In this document: one piece after another, positions 17,443 to 27,321 of the stretch | Layout of the letters: every line of letters starts with the position of its first letter | Numbering within the stretch: position 1 is the first letter of the stretch | Source of the DNA: Bacteroidia bacterium | GTDB taxonomy: Bacteria; Bacteroidota; Bacteroidia; Flavobacteriales; Flavobacteriaceae | NCBI GenBank assembly: GCA_030429835.1 | Contig: JAUIGC010000004.1 | Span: 1-61,301, forward strand | Length of the DNA stretch: 61,301 nucleotides | Reading direction: 5' to 3' | Notes under the pieces: generated by a model | Databases searched by the model: none | What the model was told of the DNA's origin: nothing | What the model saw: the letters and a program-made list of their open reading frames with translations, nothing else | Program-made: the position numbers and the translations under genes

Positions 17443-19077
17443 ATGAAAAAAATAACCTATATATTTTTATCCTCCCTTTTATTGGTCTTTACAAATTGTA
17501 ACGATCCGGAGGATGTAGATTTGGACCCAATTATTGAACCCGAAGCCAAACCGGAACTTACGGCAGGATCGGTAGATTTTTCAAACTATGTAGCCTTAGG
17601 AAATTCCTTAACTGCCGGTTTTACGGATGGGGCTTTATTTCAGGCAGGGCAAAACTTTTCGATACCCAATATTATTTCCCAAAAATTTTCTATGGTGGGT
17701 GGCGGAGACTTCATACAACCACTTACTAGCGATAATTTTGGTGGCTTGGCTACCGGTGGCGAACGTATTCAAGGACCACGGTTGGTGTTTGGAGGTTCGG
17801 GTCCAGTACCACTTGAATCTGTCATTGGCCCCGTTACTGTTGGGACTGATATCGTATTAAACAATCCATCAGGGCCCTTCAATAATTTAGGGGTACCTGG
17901 TGCCAAAAGCTTTCATCTGTTGGCTCCAGGTTATGGTAATTTGGCCAATGTTTCTTTAGGTTTGGCTAATCCGTATTTTGTAAGGATGACGGGTTCTACT
18001 CCAGATATTAGTGTTTTGGAGATGGCCGTCGGTCAATCACCAACATTCTTTACCCTTTGGATTGGAAACAATGATGTTCTGGGATATGCTTTATCCGGGG
18101 GAGATGGTACAAATCCCATAACTCCCGTTGATGGCCCTCCAGGAGTAGGATTTCAAAATACCTACGGCGCGCTAATACAAACCTTGACCTCAAGTGGCGC
18201 ACAAGGTGTCGTAGCCAATATTCCAAATGTAACTAGTATTCCCCATTTTACAACGGTTCCTTATAATCCATTGGACCCTACTAATCCAGATTTTGCTGGT
18301 CAAATACCAACGCTGAATACCATATTTGGAGCTTTGAACCAAATTTTTACCGCTTTGGGGGCTACGGAAAGAATAATTACCTTCTCCACGACCGAAGCTA
18401 GTCCGGTAGTCATTTATGATGAAAGTCTAACTGATTTATCGGCCCAGATAACAGGGGCTTTGAACGCAAATCCTGGTTTTCCAACCTTTGTACAACAATT
18501 TGGTCTTCCACCTCAAGCTGCACCATTAGTGGCTGGACTTTTAGGGTCCACATATGGTCAGGCCAGACAAGCAACACCAGATGATTTGTTCGTACTGCCC
18601 AGTAGCAATGTCATAGGAACAGTGAACATGGAAGCTGCTGGAGCACTGATAGGACAGGGCTTATCGGCAACATTGGCTGGACAGTTTTCCGTTGAAGGTA
18701 TTAGTTTGCCCTTGGCGGATAAATGGGTCCTGACACCAGAGGAACAAACCGAGATTGCTACTGCAACAATAGCCTTTAATCAAATAATATCGGCTTCTGC
18801 AAGCCAAGCAGGACTCGCTTTTGTGGATGCCAATAGTTTATTGGAACAATTGGCAAACGGCGGAATAACCAGTGGAGATTATACATTGACCTCTAACTTG
18901 GTCGTAGGGAGCGCATTTTCCTTGGACGGAGTTCACCCAACGGCTAGGGGATATGCTTTATTGGCCAATGAATTTATGAAGGCTATTGATGCCACTTACG
19001 GCTCAAATTTTGAAGATTCTGGTAACTTGGTCAATGTTGGTGATTATCCAACGAACTTTTCACCAACGCTTCAATAA
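17443..19077 (+). CDS. SGNH/GDSL-family surface lipoprotein
   Basis: An exported hydrolase-like lipoprotein. From the ATG at 17443 it has a short signal peptide ending in LVFTNC (lipidated Cys). An upstream in-frame ATG at 17419 adds eight residues and is less like a signal peptide. SGNH blocks are visible: YVALGNSLTAGF (GNSL in place of GDSL, with the catalytic Ser), LWIGNNDVL (block III) and DGVHPTARGYALLAN (block V, catalytic Asp and His). Such enzymes cleave esters, for example acetyl groups on polysaccharides or lipids. Its position behind a TonB receptor suggests that it works on or helps to capture the transported ligand. Confidence 0.85.
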   Translation: MKKITYIFLSSLLLVFTNCNDPEDVDLDPIIEPEAKPELTAGSVDFSNYVALGNSLTAGFTDGALFQAGQNFSIPNIISQKFSMVGGGDFIQPLTSDNFGGLATGGERIQGPRLVFGGSGPVPLESVIGPVTVGTDIVLNNPSGPFNNLGVPGAKSFHLLAPGYGNLANVSLGLANPYFVRMTGSTPDISVLEMAVGQSPTFFTLWIGNNDVLGYALSGGDGTNPITPVDGPPGVGFQNTYGALIQTLTSSGAQGVVANIPNVTSIPHFTTVPYNPLDPTNPDFAGQIPTLNTIFGALNQIFTALGATERIITFSTTEASPVVIYDESLTDLSAQITGALNANPGFPTFVQQFGLPPQAAPLVAGLLGSTYGQARQATPDDLFVLPSSNVIGTVNMEAAGALIGQGLSATLAGQFSVEGISLPLADKWVLTPEEQTEIATATIAFNQIISASASQAGLAFVDANSLLEQLANGGITSGDYTLTSNLVVGSAFSLDGVHPTARGYALLANEFMKAIDATYGSNFEDSGNLVNVGDYPTNFSPTLQ

Positions 19078-19100
19078 GATATAAATGTGAAGAAGTAACA

Positions 19101-19129
19101 AAAAGATGCATTTTAGTGCATCTTTTTTG
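19101..19129 (+). terminator. Rho-independent terminator after the SGNH lipoprotein
   Basis: AAAGATGCA-ttttag-TGCATCTTT followed by T residues, 23 bases past the stop codon. Confidence 0.85.
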
Positions 19130-19157
19130 TTTTGTAAAAAACCCAAAAAAACAATTT

Positions 19158-19185
19158 TTGTTTAAAAGGGAAAGGCATATCTTTG
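19158..19185 (+). promoter_or_regulatory. Putative promoter of atpD
   Basis: TTG at 19158-19160, a 17-base spacer, and TATCTTTG at 19178-19185, close to the Bacteroidota consensus. The start codon at 19247 implies a leader of about 55 bases. Confidence 0.5.
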
Positions 19186-19228
19186 CAGCCTGAAAATCAG
19201 AGCATCTTTTAAGATATTTTTAAAGTAA

Positions 19229-20755
<1,527 letters not shown>

Positions 20756-20800
20756 CTAGTTGCTGGTTGTCTGTTGATAGTTTTTGATATCATGGACTAG

Positions 20801-20826
20801 CAACCAACAACCAACAACCAACAACT
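20801..20826. repeat. Short tandem repeat between atpD and atpC
   Basis: CAACCAA is repeated three and a half times or so (period 7) just before atpC. The bases before it (AGTTGCTGGTTG at about 20757-20769) are roughly complementary, so the gap can fold into an imperfect hairpin that may set the beta to epsilon expression ratio. Confidence 0.5.
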
Positions 20827-20833
20827 AAAAAAT

Positions 20834-21112
20834 ATGTATTTAGAAATAGTATCGCCCGAGGCAACTTTATTTTCTGGAGAAGTAACTTCTGTAACCGTTC
20901 CCGGAATAAACGGGGAATTTCAAATGTTGCAAAATCACGCTCCTATTGTTTCCCTTTTACAGGAAGGAAAGGTTAAGGTTCAGGGAAATATGAATTTGGA
21001 TGAGGAATTTGCTTCCAAATTCACAAAAGATCAGGACGGAAATACCGTATTGGAGATTTCCAGTGGTACTGTTGAGCTAAAGGATAATAAAGTAATTGTT
21101 TTGGCGGATTAA
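20834..21112 (+). CDS. atpC: ATP synthase F1 subunit epsilon
   Basis: The central-stalk subunit that couples and inhibits F1. Its 92 residues form the N-terminal beta sandwich only: LEIVSPEATLFSGEVTSVTVPG, then GEFQMLQNHAPIVSLL. The C-terminal two-helix inhibitory domain found in longer homologues (about 130 residues) is absent, as in other Bacteroidota. It follows atpD by 78 bases and ends before a terminator. Confidence 0.93.
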   Translation: MYLEIVSPEATLFSGEVTSVTVPGINGEFQMLQNHAPIVSLLQEGKVKVQGNMNLDEEFASKFTKDQDGNTVLEISSGTVELKDNKVIVLAD

Positions 21113-21134
21113 AAACGCTGATAATAAAAATAAC

Positions 21135-21179
21135 ACCGTCCGGTCACTGAGCGAAGTCGAAGTGCGGACGGTTTTTTTA
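21135..21179 (+). terminator. Terminator after atpC with an embedded repeat in its loop
   Basis: ACCGTCCG (21135-21142) pairs with CGGACGGT (21165-21172) and is followed by a T run. The 22-base loop is GTCACTGAGCGAAGTCGAAG-type sequence, a short repeat often seen scattered in Bacteroidota genomes. The other strand is also T-rich past the stem, so it may serve the convergent XRE gene too. Confidence 0.8.
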
Positions 21180-21380
21180 TTCTGAATATTCCAACAAATC
21201 CCCGGGTTGGCATTCGAGTTCCTTACAAATCGCCTCCAAAGTTGAAAACCGAATGGCCTTTGCCTTCCCCGATTTTAAGATGGAGAGATTGGCTTCCGTT
21301 ATACCAATGGTCTCAGCAAGTTCCTTGCTCTTCATTTTCCGTTTTGCCAACATGACATCCAAGTTTACAACGATTCCCAT
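21177..21380 (-). CDS. XRE-family HTH regulator (YozG-like)
   Basis: A compact 67-residue DNA-binding protein made almost wholly of one helix-turn-helix: MLAKRKMKSKELAETIGITE, then ANLSILKSGKAKAIRFSTLE and a C-terminal CQPGDLLEY. It starts 1 base after the DUF2975 gene, so the pair is co-transcribed. This XRE/DUF2975 pairing is widespread (as with YozG), where the small regulator probably controls its own operon. The repeated dyad upstream of the operon at 21906-21954 is the likely operator. Confidence 0.9.
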   Translation of the reverse strand: MGIVVNLDVMLAKRKMKSKELAETIGITEANLSILKSGKAKAIRFSTLEAICKELECQPGDLLEYSE

Positions 21381-21381
21381 G

Positions 21382-21897
21382 TTAAATTGTTAAATCGTTT
21401 TCATTTTGAACTTTCAGTCCTCTTTTGAAAATTGCGGCAACAAAGAGCAAAAACACACCGAATATTAAACTGAGAATCAAATTATGGATTCCATTCATTA
21501 TTGAAATATTAAGGATTACGAGTCGTAACGATAAATACACTATTGGGAAAACCAGTAAATTGATGATTGCCAGTATTTTTAAATGGCGAATGGCTGCTGC
21601 ATTAAAAAGAACTGCCGACTTGAATGATTTCAAAATCATTGACAAACTGTAGAGAAATCCACCCATGTAAATTAAAATTAGTGTGATGCTTGTCATGATG
21701 GAAGTTTTATAAACACCCTTAATGTCAAAGAAGGAAAACCACGGGAATGGAATGGTAAAGCGCCCGCCCTGTACTTCATAATTGCCGAATAAAAAGGATA
21801 GTAGTATGAAAAGTAATAGGATAAAACTACAAAGTGACGCAAAACGGAAAACATAGAACAAATAACTTGAGACTGATTTTGAACCAAACATTTTCAT
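21382..21897 (-). CDS. DUF2975 membrane protein
   Basis: A 171-residue membrane protein with four predicted transmembrane segments: SYLFYVFRFASLCSFILLLF near 12-35, then stretches near 65-88, 108-128 and 135-157. The layout matches DUF2975 proteins, which are typically encoded beside a small XRE regulator, as here. It may sense a membrane or small-molecule signal for that regulator; this is inference, as no family function is established. Confidence 0.8.
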   Translation of the reverse strand: MKMFGSKSVSSYLFYVFRFASLCSFILLLFILLSFLFGNYEVQGGRFTIPFPWFSFFDIKGVYKTSIMTSITLILIYMGGFLYSLSMILKSFKSAVLFNAAAIRHLKILAIINLLVFPIVYLSLRLVILNISIMNGIHNLILSLIFGVFLLFVAAIFKRGLKVQNENDLTI

Positions 21898-21905
21898 ATT
21901 AGAAA

Positions 21906-21954
21906 TTATTGTTTAACAATAACAAATATATGATAATTATTGAAAAACAATAAT
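21906..21954. promoter_or_regulatory. Doubled operator TTATTG-N5-CAATAA before the DUF2975/XRE pair
   Basis: TTATTG-N5-CAATAA occurs exactly twice: 21906-21922 (spacer TTTAA) and 21937-21953 (spacer AAAAA). The centres (21914 and 21945) are 31 bases apart, close to three helical turns, so two dimers would sit on one face. The sites lie just upstream of the DUF2975 start at 21897, where self-control by the XRE protein is expected. Confidence 0.6.
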
Positions 21955-21976
21955 AAAATATTGTAAAAAGGAAATA

Positions 21977-22513
21977 TTATTTCCAATCCCAATAGACCAG
22001 TTCCCAAGAAATGTCCTCTGAATCCTGGGTTTGAAGTATTTCAAATCCCACGCTTAAATGGGCATTTAGTGATCGTTGGTTACTTGTTGCCACTTCAGTT
22101 ACCAGTCCATCATAGTCTTTTTCAAGTTCTTGCCTGTAATAAGTATACATACCCTTAAAAACACCTTGGGCCCTAAATTCCTTGGCAACACAGATTTGTC
22201 CCATAGCCAGGTATTTTTTTCCGGCCAAGAGATTATCCGCCATTTTGAACATTGGGGCAAGCAAAGGAATATCGGCACTAAATTTTCGGGTCATGCAAAG
22301 GGCATATCCCTTGACCTTACCATCAACTTTAGCGATGATATGCGGGCAATCCACATTCATCCTTTTTAATAGTTCAAAGGAATGGATTACGGTTATAAAA
22401 CCCTCCTTTAACCTTTCTTCATCGGAAAGGAAACTTGGTGTATTGTTTTGTTGAAGCGCCAAGATGCCATGCAGTTCAACGTCCGATGTGGCGCGACAAT
22501 AGTGTATATCCAT
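21977..22513 (-). CDS. GNAT-family N-acetyltransferase
   Basis: A 178-residue acetyltransferase of the GNAT fold. The acetyl-CoA-binding region reads MGQICVAKEFRAQGVFKGMY (the RxxG/A loop) at about 122-141, followed by a helix and TEVATSNQRSLNAHLSVGFE. The substrate is unknown. It abuts the M61 peptidase gene (start codon 1 base after that gene's stop), so both are probably on one transcript. Confidence 0.85.
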   Translation of the reverse strand: MDIHYCRATSDVELHGILALQQNNTPSFLSDEERLKEGFITVIHSFELLKRMNVDCPHIIAKVDGKVKGYALCMTRKFSADIPLLAPMFKMADNLLAGKKYLAMGQICVAKEFRAQGVFKGMYTYYRQELEKDYDGLVTEVATSNQRSLNAHLSVGFEILQTQDSEDISWELVYWDWK

Positions 22514-24310
22514 CTATTTCAGCTTTAGCCAGTCCTTCCTGGCATCGTGTTGCTTTTTTGTCAATTCATCCCCTTCTTTCTCCGAAGGAGAAATAACATA
22601 GGTGGGACTGGAAGCCAATTTTACTTGGGTTGTTTTTGGCGTTCCAAATCTTTCAAATTCAATTTTTAGAACGTCACCAGGTTTAAACTGTAATAAATAT
22701 GCTTCAAATTGTTGCCCATCTGGAAAAGGTTCTCCATTAATGGCGGTAATGATGTCCCCTTTATCCAGATTGGCCATATAAGCCGGACTATCGATTGTAG
22801 GGTTGGACTTTATTTCTCCATTTCCGTCGCCATCCAGAGCGGCATAAGCACCAAAATAGGCAACTTCTGGATTCGTCTTTAAAAGAACCCCTACCGTTTC
22901 AAAAAGCCTTTGATAATCTGGCATTTCGCTTTTATAGATATAGGAATTAAAGAAAGTATCGGCAAACTCCTTTCCGGCATATTCGCTCAAAGCGTTTTGT
23001 AAGTCCTTTATTTTATAGGGAATTTGGGTCTCGCCAAATTTTTTCCAAACGAGTTTCATATACTCATCCAAGTTCAATCCTTTTTCCCTTAAGGCAAGGT
23101 CTAGGGCCAATCCTAATACGCTACCATAGGAATAATAGGAAATGAACATATTCTCCCTGTTTACTGGATCCACCGATGTTGCCGCATCCACAAAAGGTGC
23201 TTGGTAGCTCATCTCTATGGGATTAAAAAATTGTCTGGCCGGTGAGTTCCATACATAATTAAAGGTTCCCGCTAGACCTTCTATATATTCCTCAGGCGCT
23301 ATTAATCCCGCCCTACAGAGTATGAGGTTTGTGTAATAACTCGTAAAACCTTCGGCGAACCATAGGGCCCCGCTCATATTCGCTTCTTCAAAGTCGAATG
23401 GCTCCAAACTTTGTGGACGTATCCTTTCCACGTTCCACGAGTGAAAAAACTCATGGGACACGGTGCCAATGTTGCCTTTCATTCCACCATCGGCCAAACT
23501 CCGGGTGCTGGTAAGAATGGTGGAGTTCCTATGCTCCATACCATCGCCCGATGCATTGGGAATATAACATGCTAAAAATGTATATCGGCCATAATCAAAG
23601 GAAGGTAATTCCCCGTATACTTCTTTTTCCGCCAAGACCACTTTTTTTACCTTTTCAAAATAAGTATTCAGTTCTTCTTCTGTACCATTATGGTGAAGAA
23701 CAAACTGGATTTTTTGTCCGTCCACATCAAATTCCCTTATGCTAAAATCACTGATTTCCGTGGGACTGTCCATAAAATATTGGAGGTTGGGAGCAGTATA
23801 TGTAGTGCCCGAAACCAACGGAAGTTGGGTTGCAACTTTCCAATTTAAATCTTCTCTTGTGTCAAAAGTGACTTCGATGGGTCTTTCCTCCAAACTGGGT
23901 GAAAACATAAAAGTAGCGGGGATATTCAAATGGGCATGTGTTTCGTCAATTTGGGAGTATGTGCCACCGCCCCGGTTGGCAAAAAGAGTATATGAAATAT
24001 GTACGGTACCGTCATGACCTGTAATATTCCATGAATAAGGGTCCCGTCTACTTACGGAAAGCTTTGTCCCTTTACCGTCCTCGGCTTCAAAACCGTACAC
24101 GTTTTTTGCAAATTCGTGCAAAGCATAGCGTCCAGGAGAGGTACGGCTCATTCTAACCGATAGGGTATCGGAGGTTATATTTGAAAAAGTTGCGGTTATG
24201 AACGCTTCATGATGTACGGCATTTTCGAAGGAAATGGTATAAGAATTATTTTGGGCGGTTAGTACATTTACGTACAAAAGCAAGCATAGGCAGATGATTA
24301 AAGAGCGCAT
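22514..24310 (-). CDS. M61-family metallopeptidase with PDZ domain
   Basis: An exported zinc aminopeptidase of the M61 (glycyl aminopeptidase-like) family. It has a signal peptide (SLIICLCLLLYVNVLTAQ), an N-terminal beta domain, and a thermolysin-like core with the zinc motif HEFFHSWN (H289, E290 and H293 counting from the longer start at 24319). GALWFAEGFTSYYTNL supplies the third ligand Glu. A C-terminal PDZ domain (LDKGDIITAINGEPF) follows. The ATG at 24310 is preferred to that at 24319 because it starts the basic end of the signal peptide. It probably trims peptides in the periplasm. Confidence 0.9.
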   Translation of the reverse strand: MRSLIICLCLLLYVNVLTAQNNSYTISFENAVHHEAFITATFSNITSDTLSVRMSRTSPGRYALHEFAKNVYGFEAEDGKGTKLSVSRRDPYSWNITGHDGTVHISYTLFANRGGGTYSQIDETHAHLNIPATFMFSPSLEERPIEVTFDTREDLNWKVATQLPLVSGTTYTAPNLQYFMDSPTEISDFSIREFDVDGQKIQFVLHHNGTEEELNTYFEKVKKVVLAEKEVYGELPSFDYGRYTFLACYIPNASGDGMEHRNSTILTSTRSLADGGMKGNIGTVSHEFFHSWNVERIRPQSLEPFDFEEANMSGALWFAEGFTSYYTNLILCRAGLIAPEEYIEGLAGTFNYVWNSPARQFFNPIEMSYQAPFVDAATSVDPVNRENMFISYYSYGSVLGLALDLALREKGLNLDEYMKLVWKKFGETQIPYKIKDLQNALSEYAGKEFADTFFNSYIYKSEMPDYQRLFETVGVLLKTNPEVAYFGAYAALDGDGNGEIKSNPTIDSPAYMANLDKGDIITAINGEPFPDGQQFEAYLLQFKPGDVLKIEFERFGTPKTTQVKLASSPTYVISPSEKEGDELTKKQHDARKDWLKLK

Positions 24311-24399
24311 AAATAACATTTTCGGCTAATATAATGAAGCTTATCCTATCTATGTTAGACAGTAATCTCAAAATATTATCCTTACTACTGGTTAATCGC

Positions 24400-25869
24400 T
24401 TATTTAAGGTCTTTCAAATCTGTTTTATAAACCGAATTGTCTACAATATTTTTGATAATGTCATCAATTTCATTGGCCGATCTAATAATGAAATTTAAAA
24501 TTTCATCCTTTTCTTGGAAAGAGAGCCCATTATCCTTGATCAATTCTATCAATCCCATTAATCGAGCTACAGGAGCCCTAAAAATATGGGATTGTGTCCA
24601 AGCGATTTCCTTAAGCTTAACATTCTGTTCCTCTATCGCTTTAAGATATAAAATACGTTCTGTGACATCCCTTGAATTTGCCACAATACCATTTAAAGAA
24701 GGCTCATCCATCTGGTTGGTTGCTATGGTCTCTATCCATCGCCATTCTTCATTTTTATTTTTAAACCTAAAAGGGTCAATGTTTATCTGGGATTTTTCTA
24801 AAATTTCCTTGAAGCTATTATATACAGAAGCCTGGTCGTCCGGGTGTATATAATCAAAGGCATTGGTTCCAATAAACTCTTCTGGTTTAATTTGTAGAAT
24901 TTTTGTGGACGTTGGACTCACATATTTATAATTCGCTGCTTCGTCCAAAATGGCTATAAGGTCACTCCCCTCCTGCACTAAAGACCTAAATCGCTGTTCA
25001 CTGTGTTTTAGTTGATGTTCAATTTTCTTTTTTTCCGTTATATCCCTTGCTATGCAGTACATTATTCCATCTTGGTTATCCCAGTTTGCGGACCACATTA
25101 CGGATACCAATGAGCCGTCTTTATGTAGATATCTATTTTCAAAATTTAGAGTCTTTTTACCGGAAAAAGTAGCTTCAGATGATTTTTTTGTCCTTTGTCT
25201 ATCCTCCTTATAAACAAAATCCATATAATTTTTTCCTATTAATTCTTTTGGGCTATATCCCCAAATTTTTTTGCAAGCACTGTTTACGCTCAAAAAAGTG
25301 CCATCTCTGTCAACCGTACAGATAATATCCAATGAAGAGTTCATTATTTTCTCAAGTTCTTCATTTTGCCTTTCCACTTCTTTCTTTGCTTTGCGTAGTT
25401 CCAATAAATGAATAACTTGCTGGGCCAATGTTTCCAATCCTTTTACCTGTTGACAATTAAGCTTTTTAGGGTGTTTGTCCATGACGCACAAAGAACCAAG
25501 ACGCGTACCGTTGGACCATGTTAAAGAAACACCTGCGTAGAAGGAAATATTTGGGTGGTTACAAACAAATGGATTGTCTAAAAATCTACTGTCCTTTTTG
25601 GTATCTTCAATGATTAATCTATCGATATCCTCTTTGATCAGGTACTGGCAAAAAGAGGCCTCTATGGGTGTTTCATTAAAATCTAGCTTATGATGTGATT
25701 TAAAAAACTGTCTTTTGTTATCCAATAAGGTTATCAAACTTATTTCGGAATGGCATATTGATGCCGCCAAGGCGGTGATGTCATCGTATATTTTTTCGGG
25801 ACTCGAGTCCATGATTTCTAGCGCATCCAAAATTGCCATTCTCCTAAAATCTCCAATGCTAGGCTTCAT
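24400..25869 (-). CDS. GAF-PAS-PAS sensor with HisKA-like helix but no ATPase domain
   Basis: A 489-residue cytoplasmic sensor. A GAF domain (about 20-155: YDDITALAASICHSEISLIT, CVMDKHPKKLN) is followed by two PAS domains (about 165-285 and 290-405: IICTVDRDGTFLSVN and ISEEGSDLIAILDEA-like) and a C-terminal helical region with WTQSHIFRAPVARLMGLIEL. The His resembles the H-box of a HisKA domain. The catalytic HATPase domain is missing: the protein ends about 60 residues later. This truncated layout suggests a sensor that does not phosphorylate itself, or one whose partner supplies the kinase. No membrane segment is visible. Confidence 0.8.
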   Translation of the reverse strand: MKPSIGDFRRMAILDALEIMDSSPEKIYDDITALAASICHSEISLITLLDNKRQFFKSHHKLDFNETPIEASFCQYLIKEDIDRLIIEDTKKDSRFLDNPFVCNHPNISFYAGVSLTWSNGTRLGSLCVMDKHPKKLNCQQVKGLETLAQQVIHLLELRKAKKEVERQNEELEKIMNSSLDIICTVDRDGTFLSVNSACKKIWGYSPKELIGKNYMDFVYKEDRQRTKKSSEATFSGKKTLNFENRYLHKDGSLVSVMWSANWDNQDGIMYCIARDITEKKKIEHQLKHSEQRFRSLVQEGSDLIAILDEAANYKYVSPTSTKILQIKPEEFIGTNAFDYIHPDDQASVYNSFKEILEKSQINIDPFRFKNKNEEWRWIETIATNQMDEPSLNGIVANSRDVTERILYLKAIEEQNVKLKEIAWTQSHIFRAPVARLMGLIELIKDNGLSFQEKDEILNFIIRSANEIDDIIKNIVDNSVYKTDLKDLK

Positions 25870-26157
25870 ACTACAAATTAAAATTAAACTCCCTTTTATA
25901 TATTGTAAGAAAAATCTTTTAAAAAGGCACCAAATGTAGGTCTAAACTTCATCATAATAAGTTTTAAACTAAAATTTAATTAAACTTTATCATTTTTAGC
26001 TTTTATTTAAGTGATTAAAAATCAGAATATTATCAAAAATAAAAATTAAATGTTCACCATTAAGGGTTAATTTTTAAATGATTTTCAGATTTTAGTAAAA
26101 ATCATTGACAAATTCTGTAATTATGTGTTTAAATAAGCATAACGATATTTTTGTCAA
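25870..26157. other. Divergent intergenic region, 288 bases
   Basis: An AT-rich gap between the sensor gene (minus) and bioF (plus). I saw no ORF, repeat or RNA motif that I can support. A TATTTTTG at 26146-26153 lies only 4 bases before the bioF ATG, too close for a normal promoter. Confidence 0.5.
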
Positions 26158-27318
26158 ATGACTGAATTTCCCACCAAACTCTCGAGACTATTAGATAATC
26201 GAAGAAAAGAAAATACTTTCAGGACTTTGCCCCCCTTGCATGGCTCAATTGATTTTTTCTCAAATGATTATTTAGGGTTCGCACGGGATGAAAATTTATT
26301 TTCCAAAACCTTTCAAATTTTGCTAAAGGAAGAGGTGTCTTCAAATGGTTCTACAGGGTCCCGCTTGCTTTCCGGCAACCACAAATTATATGGTCAATTG
26401 GAAAGTTTATTGGCTTCATTTTATAAAGCTGAGACCGCATTGGTCTTTAATTCGGGCTATGATGCCAATATTGGATTTTTTGGTGCCGTTCCCCAGCGTG
26501 GCGATTTCATTTTTTATGATGAGTTCATACATGCGAGTATTAGGGAGGGCATACGTTTGAGTAATGCCAAGGCCTATAGTTTCTCCCATAATGATTTAAC
26601 GGATTTAAGGCAAAAGGTAGATTTGGCCCTGAGAAGAAATGAAAACAAGGAAGTGGCCAACATCTATATTGTGACGGAAAGTATCTTTTCAATGGATGGA
26701 GATACTCCGGATTTAAATGCTTTTGTAGCGTATTCAAAACAACATGGATTTTACTTGATTATTGATGAAGCCCATGCTGTGGGGACAACAGGGATAAATG
26801 GAGAAGGCTTAGTGCCTCACTTGGGTATTGAAAATGATGTTTTTGCCAGAACGGTTACTTTTGGTAAAGCTTTTGGGTGCCATGGGGCCGCAATCTTGGG
26901 TTCAAAGGATTTAAGGGATTATCTTATCAATTTTGCCAGACCTTTTATTTATACGACAGCCTTAACGCCACATACCTTGGCTACGATTATTGCTTCACAC
27001 TCCTTTTTCAATGATATTGGAGAAAACTCCAGGATTAAATTAATGGAGAATATTGATTTTTTTAAAAACCAGGTAAGTGCAAAGGGAATGAACAAGCATT
27101 TTATAACCAGTAATTATGCGATTCAGTCTTGTGTGCTTCCCAGTAATAAAAAAGTTAAGGCCGTTTCAAAAAAACTAGGGGACGATGGTTTTGAGGTAAA
27201 GGCAATTCTTTCCCCTACTGTACCAGAGGGCCAAGAGCGCCTAAGATTTTGTATACATAGTTTTAATTCCAAAGAGGAAATAGGTTTGGTCCTACAATTG
27301 TTGGCGAAGTATATTTAG
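26158..27318 (+). CDS. bioF: 8-amino-7-oxononanoate synthase
   Basis: BioF makes 8-amino-7-oxononanoate (KAPA) from pimeloyl thioester and alanine, the first step of biotin ring assembly. It is a PLP enzyme of the alpha-oxoamine synthase family, 386 residues. Motifs are DFFSNDYLGFARDE, GSTGSRLLSGNHKLY, LIIDEAHAVGTTG (PLP ring contacts) and VTFGKAFGCHGAAI with the Schiff-base Lys. It opens the biotin cluster and is 3 bases from the DUF2007 gene. Related KBL/SPT enzymes share the fold, but bioD and bioA beside it fix the assignment. Confidence 0.93.
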   Translation: MTEFPTKLSRLLDNRRKENTFRTLPPLHGSIDFFSNDYLGFARDENLFSKTFQILLKEEVSSNGSTGSRLLSGNHKLYGQLESLLASFYKAETALVFNSGYDANIGFFGAVPQRGDFIFYDEFIHASIREGIRLSNAKAYSFSHNDLTDLRQKVDLALRRNENKEVANIYIVTESIFSMDGDTPDLNAFVAYSKQHGFYLIIDEAHAVGTTGINGEGLVPHLGIENDVFARTVTFGKAFGCHGAAILGSKDLRDYLINFARPFIYTTALTPHTLATIIASHSFFNDIGENSRIKLMENIDFFKNQVSAKGMNKHFITSNYAIQSCVLPSNKKVKAVSKKLGDDGFEVKAILSPTVPEGQERLRFCIHSFNSKEEIGLVLQLLAKYI

Positions 27319-27321
27319 AAC

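Noticed and set aside
26090-26157. A BirA operator upstream of bioF
   Set aside because: No inverted TTGTAAAC/GTTTACAA-type pair is present. A GTGTTTAAAT segment is only a distant match.
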